Assembly (NCBI GenBank): GCA_017623295.1 | Contig: JAGAPK010000062.1 | Location: 92,566 to 156,565 of the forward strand | Origin: Lachnospiraceae bacterium | GTDB lineage: Bacteria; Bacillota; Clostridia; Lachnospirales; Lachnospiraceae | DNA length: 64,000 nucleotides | Direction of reading: 5' to 3' | In this document: positions 8,941 through 16,239 of the stretch, piece after piece | Layout: every line of letters starts with the position of its first letter | Position numbering within the stretch: position 1 is the first letter of the stretch | Notes under the pieces: model-generated | What the model was told of the DNA's origin: nothing | The model's database searches: none | Seen by the model: the letters and a program-made list of their open reading frames with translations, nothing else | Translations under genes and position numbers: made by a program

Positions 8941-9365
8941 CTATTTTAGATGCGATTAAACAACAGTTTGCTTGTAAAGAGGTGGATATCAGAACGTATT
9001 CACCTCTTACGTTAGCTTATATCGGAGATGCTATTTATGATTTAGTAATCCGTACGATTGTGGTTGAGCGTGGAAATCAATCTGCCAAAGGTTTACATAA
9101 AACTACAATTAAGTATGTAAATGCTAAAGTGCAGGCAAAAATGATAGATGCGTTGGAAGAAATTCTGACCGAGGAAGAGGAAGCAGTTTATCATCGCGGC
9201 AGAAATGCAAAGTCCTATACTTCTGCCAAAAACGCTTCGATTATTGAGTATCGTAAGGCAACCGGTTTAGAGGCGCTTATGGGCTATTTGTATTTAAAAG
9301 GTGAAACGGCAAGAATGCTTACATTGATACAGACTGCCTTTGAGAAAATCGGTATGAAGATATGA
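8925..9365 (+). CDS. mrnC: Mini-ribonuclease III
   Basis: MrnC is a small homodimeric RNase III lacking the double-stranded RNA-binding domain; in Bacillus it matures 23S rRNA. The 146 residues contain the RNase III signature as [12 protein letters not shown], with the catalytic Asp, and a second acidic motif near the C terminus ([12 protein letters not shown]). The gene overlaps the 3' end of cysS and is followed after 10 nt by rlmB, the same order as in Bacillus subtilis. Confidence 0.94.
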   Translation: MEESITILDAIKQQFACKEVDIRTYSPLTLAYIGDAIYDLVIRTIVVERGNQSAKGLHKTTIKYVNAKVQAKMIDALEEILTEEEEAVYHRGRNAKSYTSAKNASIIEYRKATGLEALMGYLYLKGETARMLTLIQTAFEKIGMKI

Positions 9366-9375
9366 AGGAGTAAAC

Positions 9376-10119
9376 ATGGGTTATACAGAATTGACAATAG
9401 AGGGAAGAAATGCGGTGATTGAGGCGTTTCGTTCCGGTAAAACAATAGACAAGCTTTTTATTCTGGATGGCTGTCAGGATGGTCCGATTATGACCATCAA
9501 ACGAGAAGCCAAGAAACAGGACTGTCTGGTAAAATATGTGAAAAAAGAACGACTGGATCAGCTTTCCGAAACCGGCAAGCATCAGGGTGTTATTGCATAT
9601 ATTGCAGCATATGAATATGCAGAAGTTGATGATATGTTAGAGAAAGCAAGACAAAAGGGCGAAGCACCTTTTCTTTTCTTGTTGGATAACATTGAAGACC
9701 CACACAATTTAGGTGCCATTATTCGTACGGCAAATTTGGTTGGGGCGCATGGTGTTATTATCCCGAAAAATCGTGCCGTAGGACTAACAGCAACGGTGGC
9801 CAAAGCTTCCGCAGGTGCGCTGAATTATACACCGGTTGCAAAGGTGACAAATTTAGGACAGACCATCGAGGAACTAAAAAAAGAAGGTTTGTGGTTTGTA
9901 TGTGCTGATATGGGAGGTACAACTATGTATCAGTTGGATTTAAAAGGTCCGATAGGACTTGTTATTGGGAATGAAGGGGAAGGAGTAGGCAGACTCGTAA
10001 AAGAGAAATGCGATTTTGTGGCATCCATTCCAATGAGCGGAGACATTGATTCTTTAAATGCTTCTGTAGCAGCAGGAGTTCTTGCGTATGAAATTGTAAG
10101 ACAGCGCATAATGGCATGA
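9376..10119 (+). CDS. rlmB: 23S rRNA (guanosine-2'-O)-methyltransferase RlmB, TrmH/SpoU family
   Basis: This S-adenosylmethionine-dependent methyltransferase has an N-terminal substrate-binding domain (about 1-75, beginning IEGRNAVIEAF) and a C-terminal SPOUT knot domain. Motif 1 is DNIEDPHNLGAIIRTA, motif 2 IGNEGEGV, and motif 3 IPMSGDIDSLNASVAAGVL, all near perfect. At 247 residues it has the family length. The target, G2251 of 23S rRNA by E. coli numbering, is inferred from orthology. The stop overlaps the next start by 4 nt (ATGA). Confidence 0.92.
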   Translation: MGYTELTIEGRNAVIEAFRSGKTIDKLFILDGCQDGPIMTIKREAKKQDCLVKYVKKERLDQLSETGKHQGVIAYIAAYEYAEVDDMLEKARQKGEAPFLFLLDNIEDPHNLGAIIRTANLVGAHGVIIPKNRAVGLTATVAKASAGALNYTPVAKVTNLGQTIEELKKEGLWFVCADMGGTTMYQLDLKGPIGLVIGNEGEGVGRLVKEKCDFVASIPMSGDIDSLNASVAAGVLAYEIVRQRIMA

Positions 10120-11519
10120 AAGAAATAAAAAGAAATTCGGTAAGAGATTATTTACTAATAGTTATTTGCATATTGACGGCAGTTTTGGTAGCGGTAGTTG
10201 GTCTGAAAGCCTATTCGGTTTATCGGGAAGAAACCGCAGAAGAACGAAAGAAATACGAAGAGATTTTAGCAAGAAATACAGAGGCACAGAACCGTGTCCT
10301 GGAGATGGAAGCAGAAATTGCAAGTATGACATCGGATAAGGAATCCTTGCAGGCTTTTATCGATGAAAAAGTGCTGGCAGCAGAAGAAGCGCGGCGTAGA
10401 AAAGAAGCAGAAAAAGCCATGTCAATATCCGGGAATACAATATCCGGCAACATAAGCATATCGGGCAATATAAGTGTATCCGGCAACATAAGCATATCGG
10501 GCAATACAAGTGTGTCCGGCAACATGAGCGTGTCGGGTAATGCCAGTGTGTCCGGCAACATGAGCGTGTCGGGTAATGCCAGTGTGTCCGGCAATATGAG
10601 TGTATCGGGCAATGCAAGTGTATCTGGTAATACGATATCAGGTAATCTGGCTGGAATCAATTATTATGATGGAAGCATGACTGGAAATAGTATTTTTGAT
10701 GAATGGCGCTTTATTTATGAGCAACCTGAAAATATGACTTTGGAAGAACGTCGACTGCTTCGTACATCCTATGAAGAAACACTAGAAGTAAATCAATCTG
10801 ACAGAGAGTGGATTGCAGAAAATACTTATGATTTTTCCCAGATGAAAATAGCTTGTCTGGGTGACAGTATTACGGCAGCAGCTAATCTGGAGGATGAAGA
10901 AAATTACGAACAATATGCATATCCGGCAAGACTCAAAGAACTTCTGGGAGCAGAAGCGGTCTATAACCTGGGAATTGGCGGTTCATCTATCGGAAGATAC
11001 TGGGCGGATGCTTTTGTAGACCGTTACACAGAAATTCCAGAAGATGTAGATATTATTATCGTTATGGGTGGAACTAACGACGGTTTCTGCGTGTCCGATG
11101 AGGAGTTTGGCAGTATGGAAGATAGGGAGTATCGTACATTCTGCGGTGATTTGGATGAACTTATGAGTGGTCTTCGCGAGGATTATCCAGATGCGGTGAT
11201 TTTCTTTGCTACACCATTGCCAAATGTTTTGCAGGATTATCTGATGAGTGAGCGAGATTACCTTTTACCACAGAAAAATTTTGTAGATGTCATGCTGACA
11301 ATGGCAGAAGAATATGATTTTGAAATCATTGATTTGTACAACTCCAATATACTGGATTCCCATGATGCTAATGTCATTGCGGAATATATGCCGGACGGTG
11401 TTCATGCAAATCAGACAGGCTATCAGATTCTTGCAGAGCATTTTGCAAGTGAAATCGTGAAATATTATGATGAGGTTGAAGCAGTAGAAGATGAAGGAAG
11501 AGTATCAGCAGTACAGTGA
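10116..11519 (+). CDS. Membrane-anchored SGNH/GDSL hydrolase with S-G-N repeat stalk
   Basis: The 467-residue protein has a single N-terminal membrane segment (about residues 10-30), a charged coiled-coil region (about 35-100), and a low-complexity stalk of tandem hexapeptides of the form S-V/I-S-G-N-x (about 103-178). A C-terminal SGNH hydrolase domain starts near residue 245. Its nucleophile is Ser251 in GDSIT, the Asn block is GGTND, and the Asp427/His430 pair sits in DGVHANQTGY. This suggests an esterase held at a distance from the membrane, acting on cell-wall or capsule acyl groups. It overlaps rlmB by 4 nt and sigH by 29 nt, so it is embedded in the sigH operon where yacP/rae1 lies in Bacillus. 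The substrate is unknown. Confidence 0.85.
   Translation: MKEIKRNSVRDYLLIVICILTAVLVAVVGLKAYSVYREETAEERKKYEEILARNTEAQNRVLEMEAEIASMTSDKESLQAFIDEKVLAAEEARRRKEAEKAMSISGNTISGNISISGNISVSGNISISGNTSVSGNMSVSGNASVSGNMSVSGNASVSGNMSVSGNASVSGNTISGNLAGINYYDGSMTGNSIFDEWRFIYEQPENMTLEERRLLRTSYEETLEVNQSDREWIAENTYDFSQMKIACLGDSITAAANLEDEENYEQYAYPARLKELLGAEAVYNLGIGGSSIGRYWADAFVDRYTEIPEDVDIIIVMGGTNDGFCVSDEEFGSMEDREYRTFCGDLDELMSGLREDYPDAVIFFATPLPNVLQDYLMSERDYLLPQKNFVDVMLTMAEEYDFEIIDLYNSNILDSHDANVIAEYMPDGVHANQTGYQILAEHFASEIVKYYDEVEAVEDEGRVSAVQ
10422..10650 (+). repeat. In-frame 18-nt tandem repeats encoding S-x-S-G-N-x
   Basis: About twelve tandem copies of an 18-nt unit encode hexapeptides such as VSGNMS and VSGNAS. 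In the centre they alternate as a 36-nt higher-order unit whose copies are nearly identical in DNA, pointing to recent expansion by slippage or recombination. The flanks are more diverged (TISGN, ISISGN). All copies stay in frame. Confidence 0.9.
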
Positions 11520-12120
11520 TGAAGAATTGATGATGCATCTGCGTGATGGTGAGGATGGTATCATGGATTATATTATGAACAAGTACAAAAACCTTGTCAG
11601 AAGCAAGGCAAAATCCATGTATATTCTGGGGGCAGATAGTGATGATCTGATACAGGAAGGTATGATTGGACTTTTTAAGGCAGTCAGGGATTTTGACAGC
11701 GGCAGAGATGCCAGCTTCTTTACCTTTGCGGATTTGTGTATTTCCAGACAGATGTACACAGCAGTACAGGCATCCAGAAGACAGAAGCACATTCCTCTTA
11801 ATACCTATATTTCGCTTTATGCGACTGCGCAGGAGAATCGTGACGGAAGTGAGGAAGATGCAGCACTTGTTAATATTCTTACCCGCAAGTCAGAGCAGAG
11901 TCCGGAAGAAATGCTGATTGACAAGGAAAATGTGGAACAGCTTGAAAAGACGATTGATAAAGAACTTTCCGGTTTTGAAAAGCAGGTGCTTGACCTGTAT
12001 CTGACCGGCATGAAATATACACAGATAGCTAAAGTGCTCGGCAGGGATGAAAAGTCTACGGACAATGCCTTGCAGCGTATTAAATCTAAGCTGAAAAAAG
12101 CAATTCATGTAGGGTATTGA
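11491..12120 (+). CDS. sigH: RNA polymerase sigma factor SigH (sigma-30)
   Basis: The 209-residue sigma-70 family protein shows region 2 with DLIQEGMIGLFKAVRDFD, the core-binding and -10 recognition part, and region 4 with LTGMKYTQIAKVLGR as the -35 helix-turn-helix. Its N terminus, YSDEELMMHLRDGE, and its place after cysES-mrnC-rlmB match SigH/Spo0H of Bacillus and clostridia, which controls entry into sporulation and competence genes. The ribosome site is weak (AGAAG), and the start lies 29 nt inside the preceding gene, so it may be translationally coupled. A SigA promoter for tRNA-Thr begins at its stop codon. Confidence 0.92.
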   Translation: MKEEYQQYSDEELMMHLRDGEDGIMDYIMNKYKNLVRSKAKSMYILGADSDDLIQEGMIGLFKAVRDFDSGRDASFFTFADLCISRQMYTAVQASRRQKHIPLNTYISLYATAQENRDGSEEDAALVNILTRKSEQSPEEMLIDKENVEQLEKTIDKELSGFEKQVLDLYLTGMKYTQIAKVLGRDEKSTDNALQRIKSKLKKAIHVGY

Positions 12121-12146
12121 CAAAGCAAAATGCCTTATGATACAAT
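12117..12146 (+). promoter_or_regulatory. Promoter of tRNA-Thr
   Basis: Consensus TTGACA (12117-12122) and TACAAT (12141-12146) are separated by 18 nt. The -35 element overlaps the sigH stop codon. The tRNA gene starts 44 nt after the -10 element. Confidence 0.7.
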
Positions 12147-12190
12147 ACAGTTCGGTTCGGTAAATGACGAAAGTCATTTCTGAATGCTTC

Positions 12191-12263
12191 GCTGCTGTAG
12201 CACAGTCGGTAGTGCGTCGCATTGGTAGTGCGGAGGTCACGGGTCCGATTCCCGTCAGCAGCT
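12191..12263 (+). tRNA. tRNA-Thr (anticodon GGU)
   Basis: All four arms fold. The acceptor is GCTGCTG/CAGCAGC, the D stem GCAC/GTGC, the anticodon stem TCGCA/TGCGG (with one U-G pair), and the T stem ACGGG/CCCGT. The anticodon loop TTGGTAG places GGT at 12224-12226, reading ACC and ACU threonine codons. The variable loop is 5 nt, the discriminator base is T12263, and no CCA is encoded. The T loop TCCGATT departs slightly from the usual TTCGAAT. Confidence 0.95.
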
Positions 12264-12265
12264 GT

Positions 12266-12296
12266 AAAAAGCCTAGTTTTTACTAGGCTTTTTCTT
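12266..12296 (+). terminator. Terminator after tRNA-Thr
   Basis: AAAAAGCCTAGT pairs with ACTAGGCTTTTT around a short T loop and is followed by a T-rich tract. It begins 3 nt after the tRNA. Confidence 0.88.
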
Positions 12297-12356
12297 TTGT
12301 ATAATAAAGTTGTTGACAAGTTATCCGTATCGAGTAACTCAGCAAATGCTTTTATA

Positions 12357-13471
12357 TTATTTAAAACAGTTTTTACATGGTACATATCCTTGCGCTTTTA
12401 GTTCATCAATAGATTGATTTGATGTTGAATAATTTTGAGGTGCTATTTTTGCCACTGAATGACAGGAAGGATAATGTATTTTCATGGTATGAGTGTTTAA
12501 TACATATGTTGCAGAAGTTTGCTGCTGTTCTGGATTGTCATAGGTATTAAAATTGTTTGTGTTATTATCACTAGACGAAGCGGTTTCAGATGTTACAGAA
12601 ACTTCTTCGGCTTGATTTTCGTGCGCGATAGTATCGGTAGGTGCAACCTCGTTGGTTTCATTATTTGATTCAGAAGATATGTTTTTCTCCGCTGCAATTT
12701 CTTCTTTTATAGTTTCAGTTTGCGTAGTTTCTGCTTTAACTTCTTCGGTTGATTTTTTTTGCCTACATTTTCTTGAACTGTCTTTTCTTTCTCGACAATG
12801 GTCTTAGTTTCTTCTTCATCAATGGATTCAGTTTCTTTTTCAACGGTTTCAGTTTCTTCTTCAACGGTTTCAGTTTCTTCTTCAACAATAGTTTCGTTTT
12901 CTTGTACTTCGAGCTCTTTCACTAATTTTTCCTGTTCTTCAAGCAAAGCCTGTTGTTCTTTGTCAACAATATGGAATGTCAGCGTATTGCTTTCTATGCT
13001 GCCGGAGTTGGCGGTAATGTTGATAGTTCCACTGGACTTGGTATGTAATATAAATTTTGTGGAATCATTATTGTCACGTTCGATATCCGCTATTGAGATA
13101 TTATCTGTATCACAAGAAACAGATGAAATATCTGCATCTTCTGGTCCGTAATCAAGAGTAATTATATAATCAGTGTCTATATCTAATTCAGATTCTTCCT
13201 GACAAGAGATTGTCAATTCTGTTGGAGTTGGTGGTGCAAAAAACATCCCATATAGGAAAAAAATGAAAGAAAAAATGGATGCTGTGGAAATCAATATAGT
13301 ATTTCTTTTTTGTTTCTCCGGTGCGGTTTTCTTTCTGAAGAATATTAACCATATCAGTCCGGCAATCCAACCAAATACAAGAAATACGCCTAAAAGACAA
13401 AATATTCCTAAACCTTTTAGGCAAGTCATTAAACAACTTCCGTTTGAACTTTTACTTTTGTTTTTATTCAT
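12357..13471 (-). pseudogene. Frameshifted membrane/surface protein, split at an A8 tract
   Basis: Two reading frames together make one protein. The first (13471 down to about 12755) gives a Lys/Ser/Gly-rich start, two hydrophobic segments (about residues 15-45 and 60-80), an Ig-like bacterial domain (about 85-165) and an acidic coiled-coil stretch with repeats such as EEETETVE. At a run of eight A residues on the coding strand (12752-12759) the frame is lost and ends at 12707. In the -1 frame, coding continues with the same Glu/Thr-rich composition to a stop at 12357-12359. It ends in a small Cys/His domain with YVLNTHT, HYPSC and GYVPCKNC motifs, similar to the C-terminal domain found in clostridial nuclease-like and surface proteins. 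The gene may be a pseudogene, a sequencing error, or translated by slippage. GGAGG precedes the start. Confidence 0.75.
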
Positions 13472-13505
13472 TTTGTTTTTCCTCCGATTTGGTACAAAAT
13501 ATCAA

Positions 13506-13533
13506 ATCATATTATTGCGCTTTGATAAGTAAA
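13506..13533 (-). promoter_or_regulatory. Probable promoter of the frameshifted gene
   Basis: On the minus strand, TTTACT and TATGAT are separated by 16 nt and lie about 35 nt before the start codon at 13471, with GGAGG between. Confidence 0.45.
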
Positions 13534-13631
13534 AGAAAAGGAGTATGTAAAAAAATGCAAGTTTTTTGTCAAAAATTGCATATTTTATCTACCATATTTT
13601 TAATGGACTCATTAATGCAAGGGGAAACAAC

Positions 13632-13660
13632 TTTAAAAAAGAAGATGCGTGTGTTATACT
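13632..13660 (+). promoter_or_regulatory. Promoter of the flavodoxin-fold reductase
   Basis: TTTAAA (13632-13637) and TATACT (13655-13660) are 17 nt apart, 65 nt before the coding start. The region between this and the divergent promoter holds no other gene. Confidence 0.55.
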
Positions 13661-13724
13661 GAAATGGTAAATTTTTTGTTTCTCTATGGAAACTGGGGAG
13701 TAAAACACCGGGAGAGGATAGTAT

Positions 13725-15044
13725 ATGAAGATACTGGTAGTAGACGGAAGTCCAAAAGGAAAAAACAGTATTACCTATCAAACGATTCGTTTTTTGCAGA
13801 AGAAATTCCCAAAAGATGAATTTAAAACACTTCATGTAGGTGCACAGATAGGTTTGTTTGCACAGGATATGTCTGAGGCATATGAAGCAGTAGAAGGTGC
13901 GGATATGATTCTTTTTGCCTATCCGGTATATACCTTTATGGCACCATCCCAGCTTCATCAGTTTATTCAGCTATTAAAAGAACAGAATATTGATTTGACG
14001 GGAAAATATGCAACGCAGATTACCACATCCAAACATTTCTATGATGTGACAGCACATAGTTATGTGGAAGAAAACTGCAAGGATATGGGAATGCGTGTTT
14101 TGCGCGGATTTTCGGCGGATATGGATGACTTGTTAACGAAGAAAGGTCAACTTCAGGTTATTACATATTGGAATTATGTAAACTTTATAATTCAGCAGGA
14201 AAAGGAAGAGAACAAGGAAGAAAGCAATTCAAAAGCCTTAAAGGAGAAAAGTAATAAATATCGCATTGTTATTGTGACAGACTGTACGAGAGAAAATGAA
14301 AGACTCCGCAGAATGATAATGGATTTTCGAAAAGCACTTCCTTATGAGAGCCATGTAATCAATTTGCAGGAACATGATATCAAAGGTGGCTGTCTGGGGT
14401 GTTTCCACTGTGCCATTGACGGCACTTGTGTATATCAGGATGAATTCAGTGATTTATTACGCAATAAGATTCAGCGGGCAGATAGTATTGTTTATGCTTT
14501 TTCCATCAAAGATCATTCGATGGGAGCATTGTTTAAACGATATGATGACAGACAATTTTGTAATGGGCATCGTGCTGTTACAATGGGAAAACCTACGGCC
14601 TATTTAATTGATGGAGAATTTTCCGGAGAAAAAAATTTGCAACTGGTGTTAGAAGGCAGAAGTCAGGTGGGAGGCAATTTCCTGGCAAGTATTACAACGA
14701 ATGAAGGCGTTGGAGCTGATTCGCCGAAAAGCTGTGCGGATAAACTTTCCTATGCTCTAGAACATAGAATACAAGTAAATGAAAACTTTTACGGAGTGGG
14801 TGGCAAGAAAATATTCCGTGATTTGGTTTTTGAAATGCAGGGGATGATGCAGGCAGACCATCGCTTTTATAAAAAGAACCAGTTATATGATTTTCCACAG
14901 AAAAAAGTAGGAAGAATCCTTTTTATGAAGGCAGTGGGAGCAGTGCTTAGAATGCCGTCTGACAACAATCCTGTTCAAGGAAAAATGACAGAAGGTATGC
15001 TGATGCCATATGAGAAGGTTATCTCTGGAAAAACAATAGAGTGA
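13725..15044 (+). CDS. NAD(P)H-dependent oxidoreductase with two flavodoxin-like domains
   Basis: The 439-residue protein contains two flavodoxin-fold units in tandem. The first starts at residue 1 with the FMN phosphate-binding loop VDGSPKGKNS and has the AYPVYTF loop near 65. The second starts near residue 182 with YRIVIVTDC and carries the Cys cluster GCLGCFHCAIDGTC, seen in multimeric flavodoxin WrbA-like/iron-sulfur flavoproteins. The second unit lacks the SPxxxS loop of the first, so only the first may bind FMN. A role in NAD(P)H-dependent redox of quinones or nitro-compounds is possible but not shown. GGGAGAGG precedes the start. It overlaps the downstream HAD gene by 4 nt (GTGA). Confidence 0.75.
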   Translation: MKILVVDGSPKGKNSITYQTIRFLQKKFPKDEFKTLHVGAQIGLFAQDMSEAYEAVEGADMILFAYPVYTFMAPSQLHQFIQLLKEQNIDLTGKYATQITTSKHFYDVTAHSYVEENCKDMGMRVLRGFSADMDDLLTKKGQLQVITYWNYVNFIIQQEKEENKEESNSKALKEKSNKYRIVIVTDCTRENERLRRMIMDFRKALPYESHVINLQEHDIKGGCLGCFHCAIDGTCVYQDEFSDLLRNKIQRADSIVYAFSIKDHSMGALFKRYDDRQFCNGHRAVTMGKPTAYLIDGEFSGEKNLQLVLEGRSQVGGNFLASITTNEGVGADSPKSCADKLSYALEHRIQVNENFYGVGGKKIFRDLVFEMQGMMQADHRFYKKNQLYDFPQKKVGRILFMKAVGAVLRMPSDNNPVQGKMTEGMLMPYEKVISGKTIE

Positions 15045-15823
15045 GAAAAACAATGAAAGCATATAAGAATTATATTTTTGATTTATATGGAACGTTAGTA
15101 GATATTCGTACGGATGAGAATAAGAAAGACTTATGGGAGAAAATGAGTCTTTTCTGTGGTTACTATGGGGCGGATTATTCGCCGGAAGAGTTGCAGAAGA
15201 GATATCTTGAGTTGGTTCAGACAGTAGAGAGGCAAATGTCTCAGGCAATGCAGCAGCAGACCCAAAATAATCCGGTTAGATATGTGCATGAAGCCTATCC
15301 GGAGATTCCGATAGAAAAGGTTTTTGGACAACTATACAAGGATAAAATGGTGGAACCGGGGGAGGAACTGGTGCGACATACAGGCCAGATGTTTCGAGTA
15401 TTATCTACACATCATGTAAGGCTTTATGCAGGGGCAAAGGAATTATTGTATAGTCTGAAGGAAAGTGGAAAAAAGGTATACCTGTTATCGAATGCACAAC
15501 GTATTTTTACAGAATATGAGCTTTTCTATTTAAAAATACATGATTGCTTTGATGGGATCCTGATATCCTCTGATTATGGATGCAAAAAGCCGGATGAAAG
15601 ATTCTTTCGTATTTTACTGGATAAGTATTCTATTAAAACAGAGGAATCTTTGATGATAGGAAACGATTTGGATACGGATATTCGTGGAGCGAAACAGATA
15701 GGAATGGATACTTACTACATTCATTCAGCAATTTCGCCGGCATTGAAAAGAGAAGTAGATGCAGACTATTTTATGAAGCGTATGAATTTGCATAGTTTAC
15801 AAAAGCAATTACTAGGTAGATAA
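15041..15823 (+). CDS. HAD superfamily hydrolase
   Basis: This is a class IA haloacid-dehalogenase-like phosphatase. Motif I is DLYGTLVD (about residues 14-21) with the nucleophile Asp, motif II is LLSNAQ, motif III is the Lys of CKKPDERFF, and motif IV is GNDLDTDIRGAK. A helical cap lies between motifs I and II. At 260 residues it is slightly longer than typical family members. The GTG at 15041 overlaps the upstream stop; ATG 15053 is an alternative start and neither has a strong ribosome site, consistent with coupling to the upstream reductase. The substrate is unknown. Confidence 0.85.
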   Translation: MRKTMKAYKNYIFDLYGTLVDIRTDENKKDLWEKMSLFCGYYGADYSPEELQKRYLELVQTVERQMSQAMQQQTQNNPVRYVHEAYPEIPIEKVFGQLYKDKMVEPGEELVRHTGQMFRVLSTHHVRLYAGAKELLYSLKESGKKVYLLSNAQRIFTEYELFYLKIHDCFDGILISSDYGCKKPDERFFRILLDKYSIKTEESLMIGNDLDTDIRGAKQIGMDTYYIHSAISPALKREVDADYFMKRMNLHSLQKQLLGR

Positions 15824-15855
15824 TAAAAAGATAAGGAACAGGAGGATTTTATTTT

Positions 15856-16149
15856 ATGGAGATTTTTGACAAGAACTTTGTTTCTAAATTGGGAGAAACA
15901 ATTACAACAAAGGGAAAAGAAGTAAGTGACAAGGCAAAGGATTTAGCAGAAATTGCAAATCTGAGAAGCCAGATTGCTACTTGTGAAGAAGTAGTGAAAA
16001 AGAATTATATGGAAATTGGTAAAATGTATTATGAGCAGCACGGTTCTATGCCGGAAGAACAGTATGAAGAACAGTGCAGGGCCATCAGTAATGCACAGAT
16101 TGGAATTGCTGATTTGGAAGCCAAAATCAAAGAAGTGAAAGGAATTTAA
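15856..16149 (+). CDS. Small coiled-coil protein, unknown function
   Basis: This 97-residue soluble protein begins with a Lys/Thr-rich segment and continues as a long predicted helix (about residues 28-95) with heptad-like spacing of Ile/Leu/Ala. AEIANLRSQIATCEEVVKKN is typical of clostridial proteins that sometimes carry a zinc ribbon; here no zinc ribbon is present. The start follows ACAGGAGG. It stands alone behind the HAD gene and ends at a terminator shared with convergent PBP1A. I do not recognise a function. Confidence 0.8.
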   Translation: MEIFDKNFVSKLGETITTKGKEVSDKAKDLAEIANLRSQIATCEEVVKKNYMEIGKMYYEQHGSMPEEQYEEQCRAISNAQIGIADLEAKIKEVKGI

Positions 16150-16181
16150 AAGGAATTTAAAAAGAATTTCATAAGTAAGAA

Positions 16182-16225
16182 ATAAAACATCGAGTCTGTT
16201 ATACAAACTCGATGTTTTATTATGC
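16182..16225. terminator. Bidirectional terminator between convergent genes
   Basis: ATAAAACATCGAGT (16182-16195) pairs perfectly with ACTCGATGTTTTAT (16207-16220). Each strand supplies a T-rich run after the GC core, so it can stop both the coiled-coil gene and PBP1A. Confidence 0.88.
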
Positions 16226-16239
16226 TTATTTTGCAATTG

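Noticed and set aside
10422-10650. CRISPR-like direct repeats
   Set aside because: The units are 18 nt, contiguous, in frame and without spacers, so they are protein repeats.
10220-10660. Minus-strand open frame of 146 codons rich in Leu-Pro-Asp repeats
   Set aside because: It is the antisense of the S-G-N repeat region; repeat periodicity of 18 nt keeps several frames open. No ribosome site or sensible domain.
12798-13151. Plus-strand Ser/Val-rich open frame
   Set aside because: It mirrors the Glu/Thr-rich acidic stalk on the minus strand and has no ribosome site.
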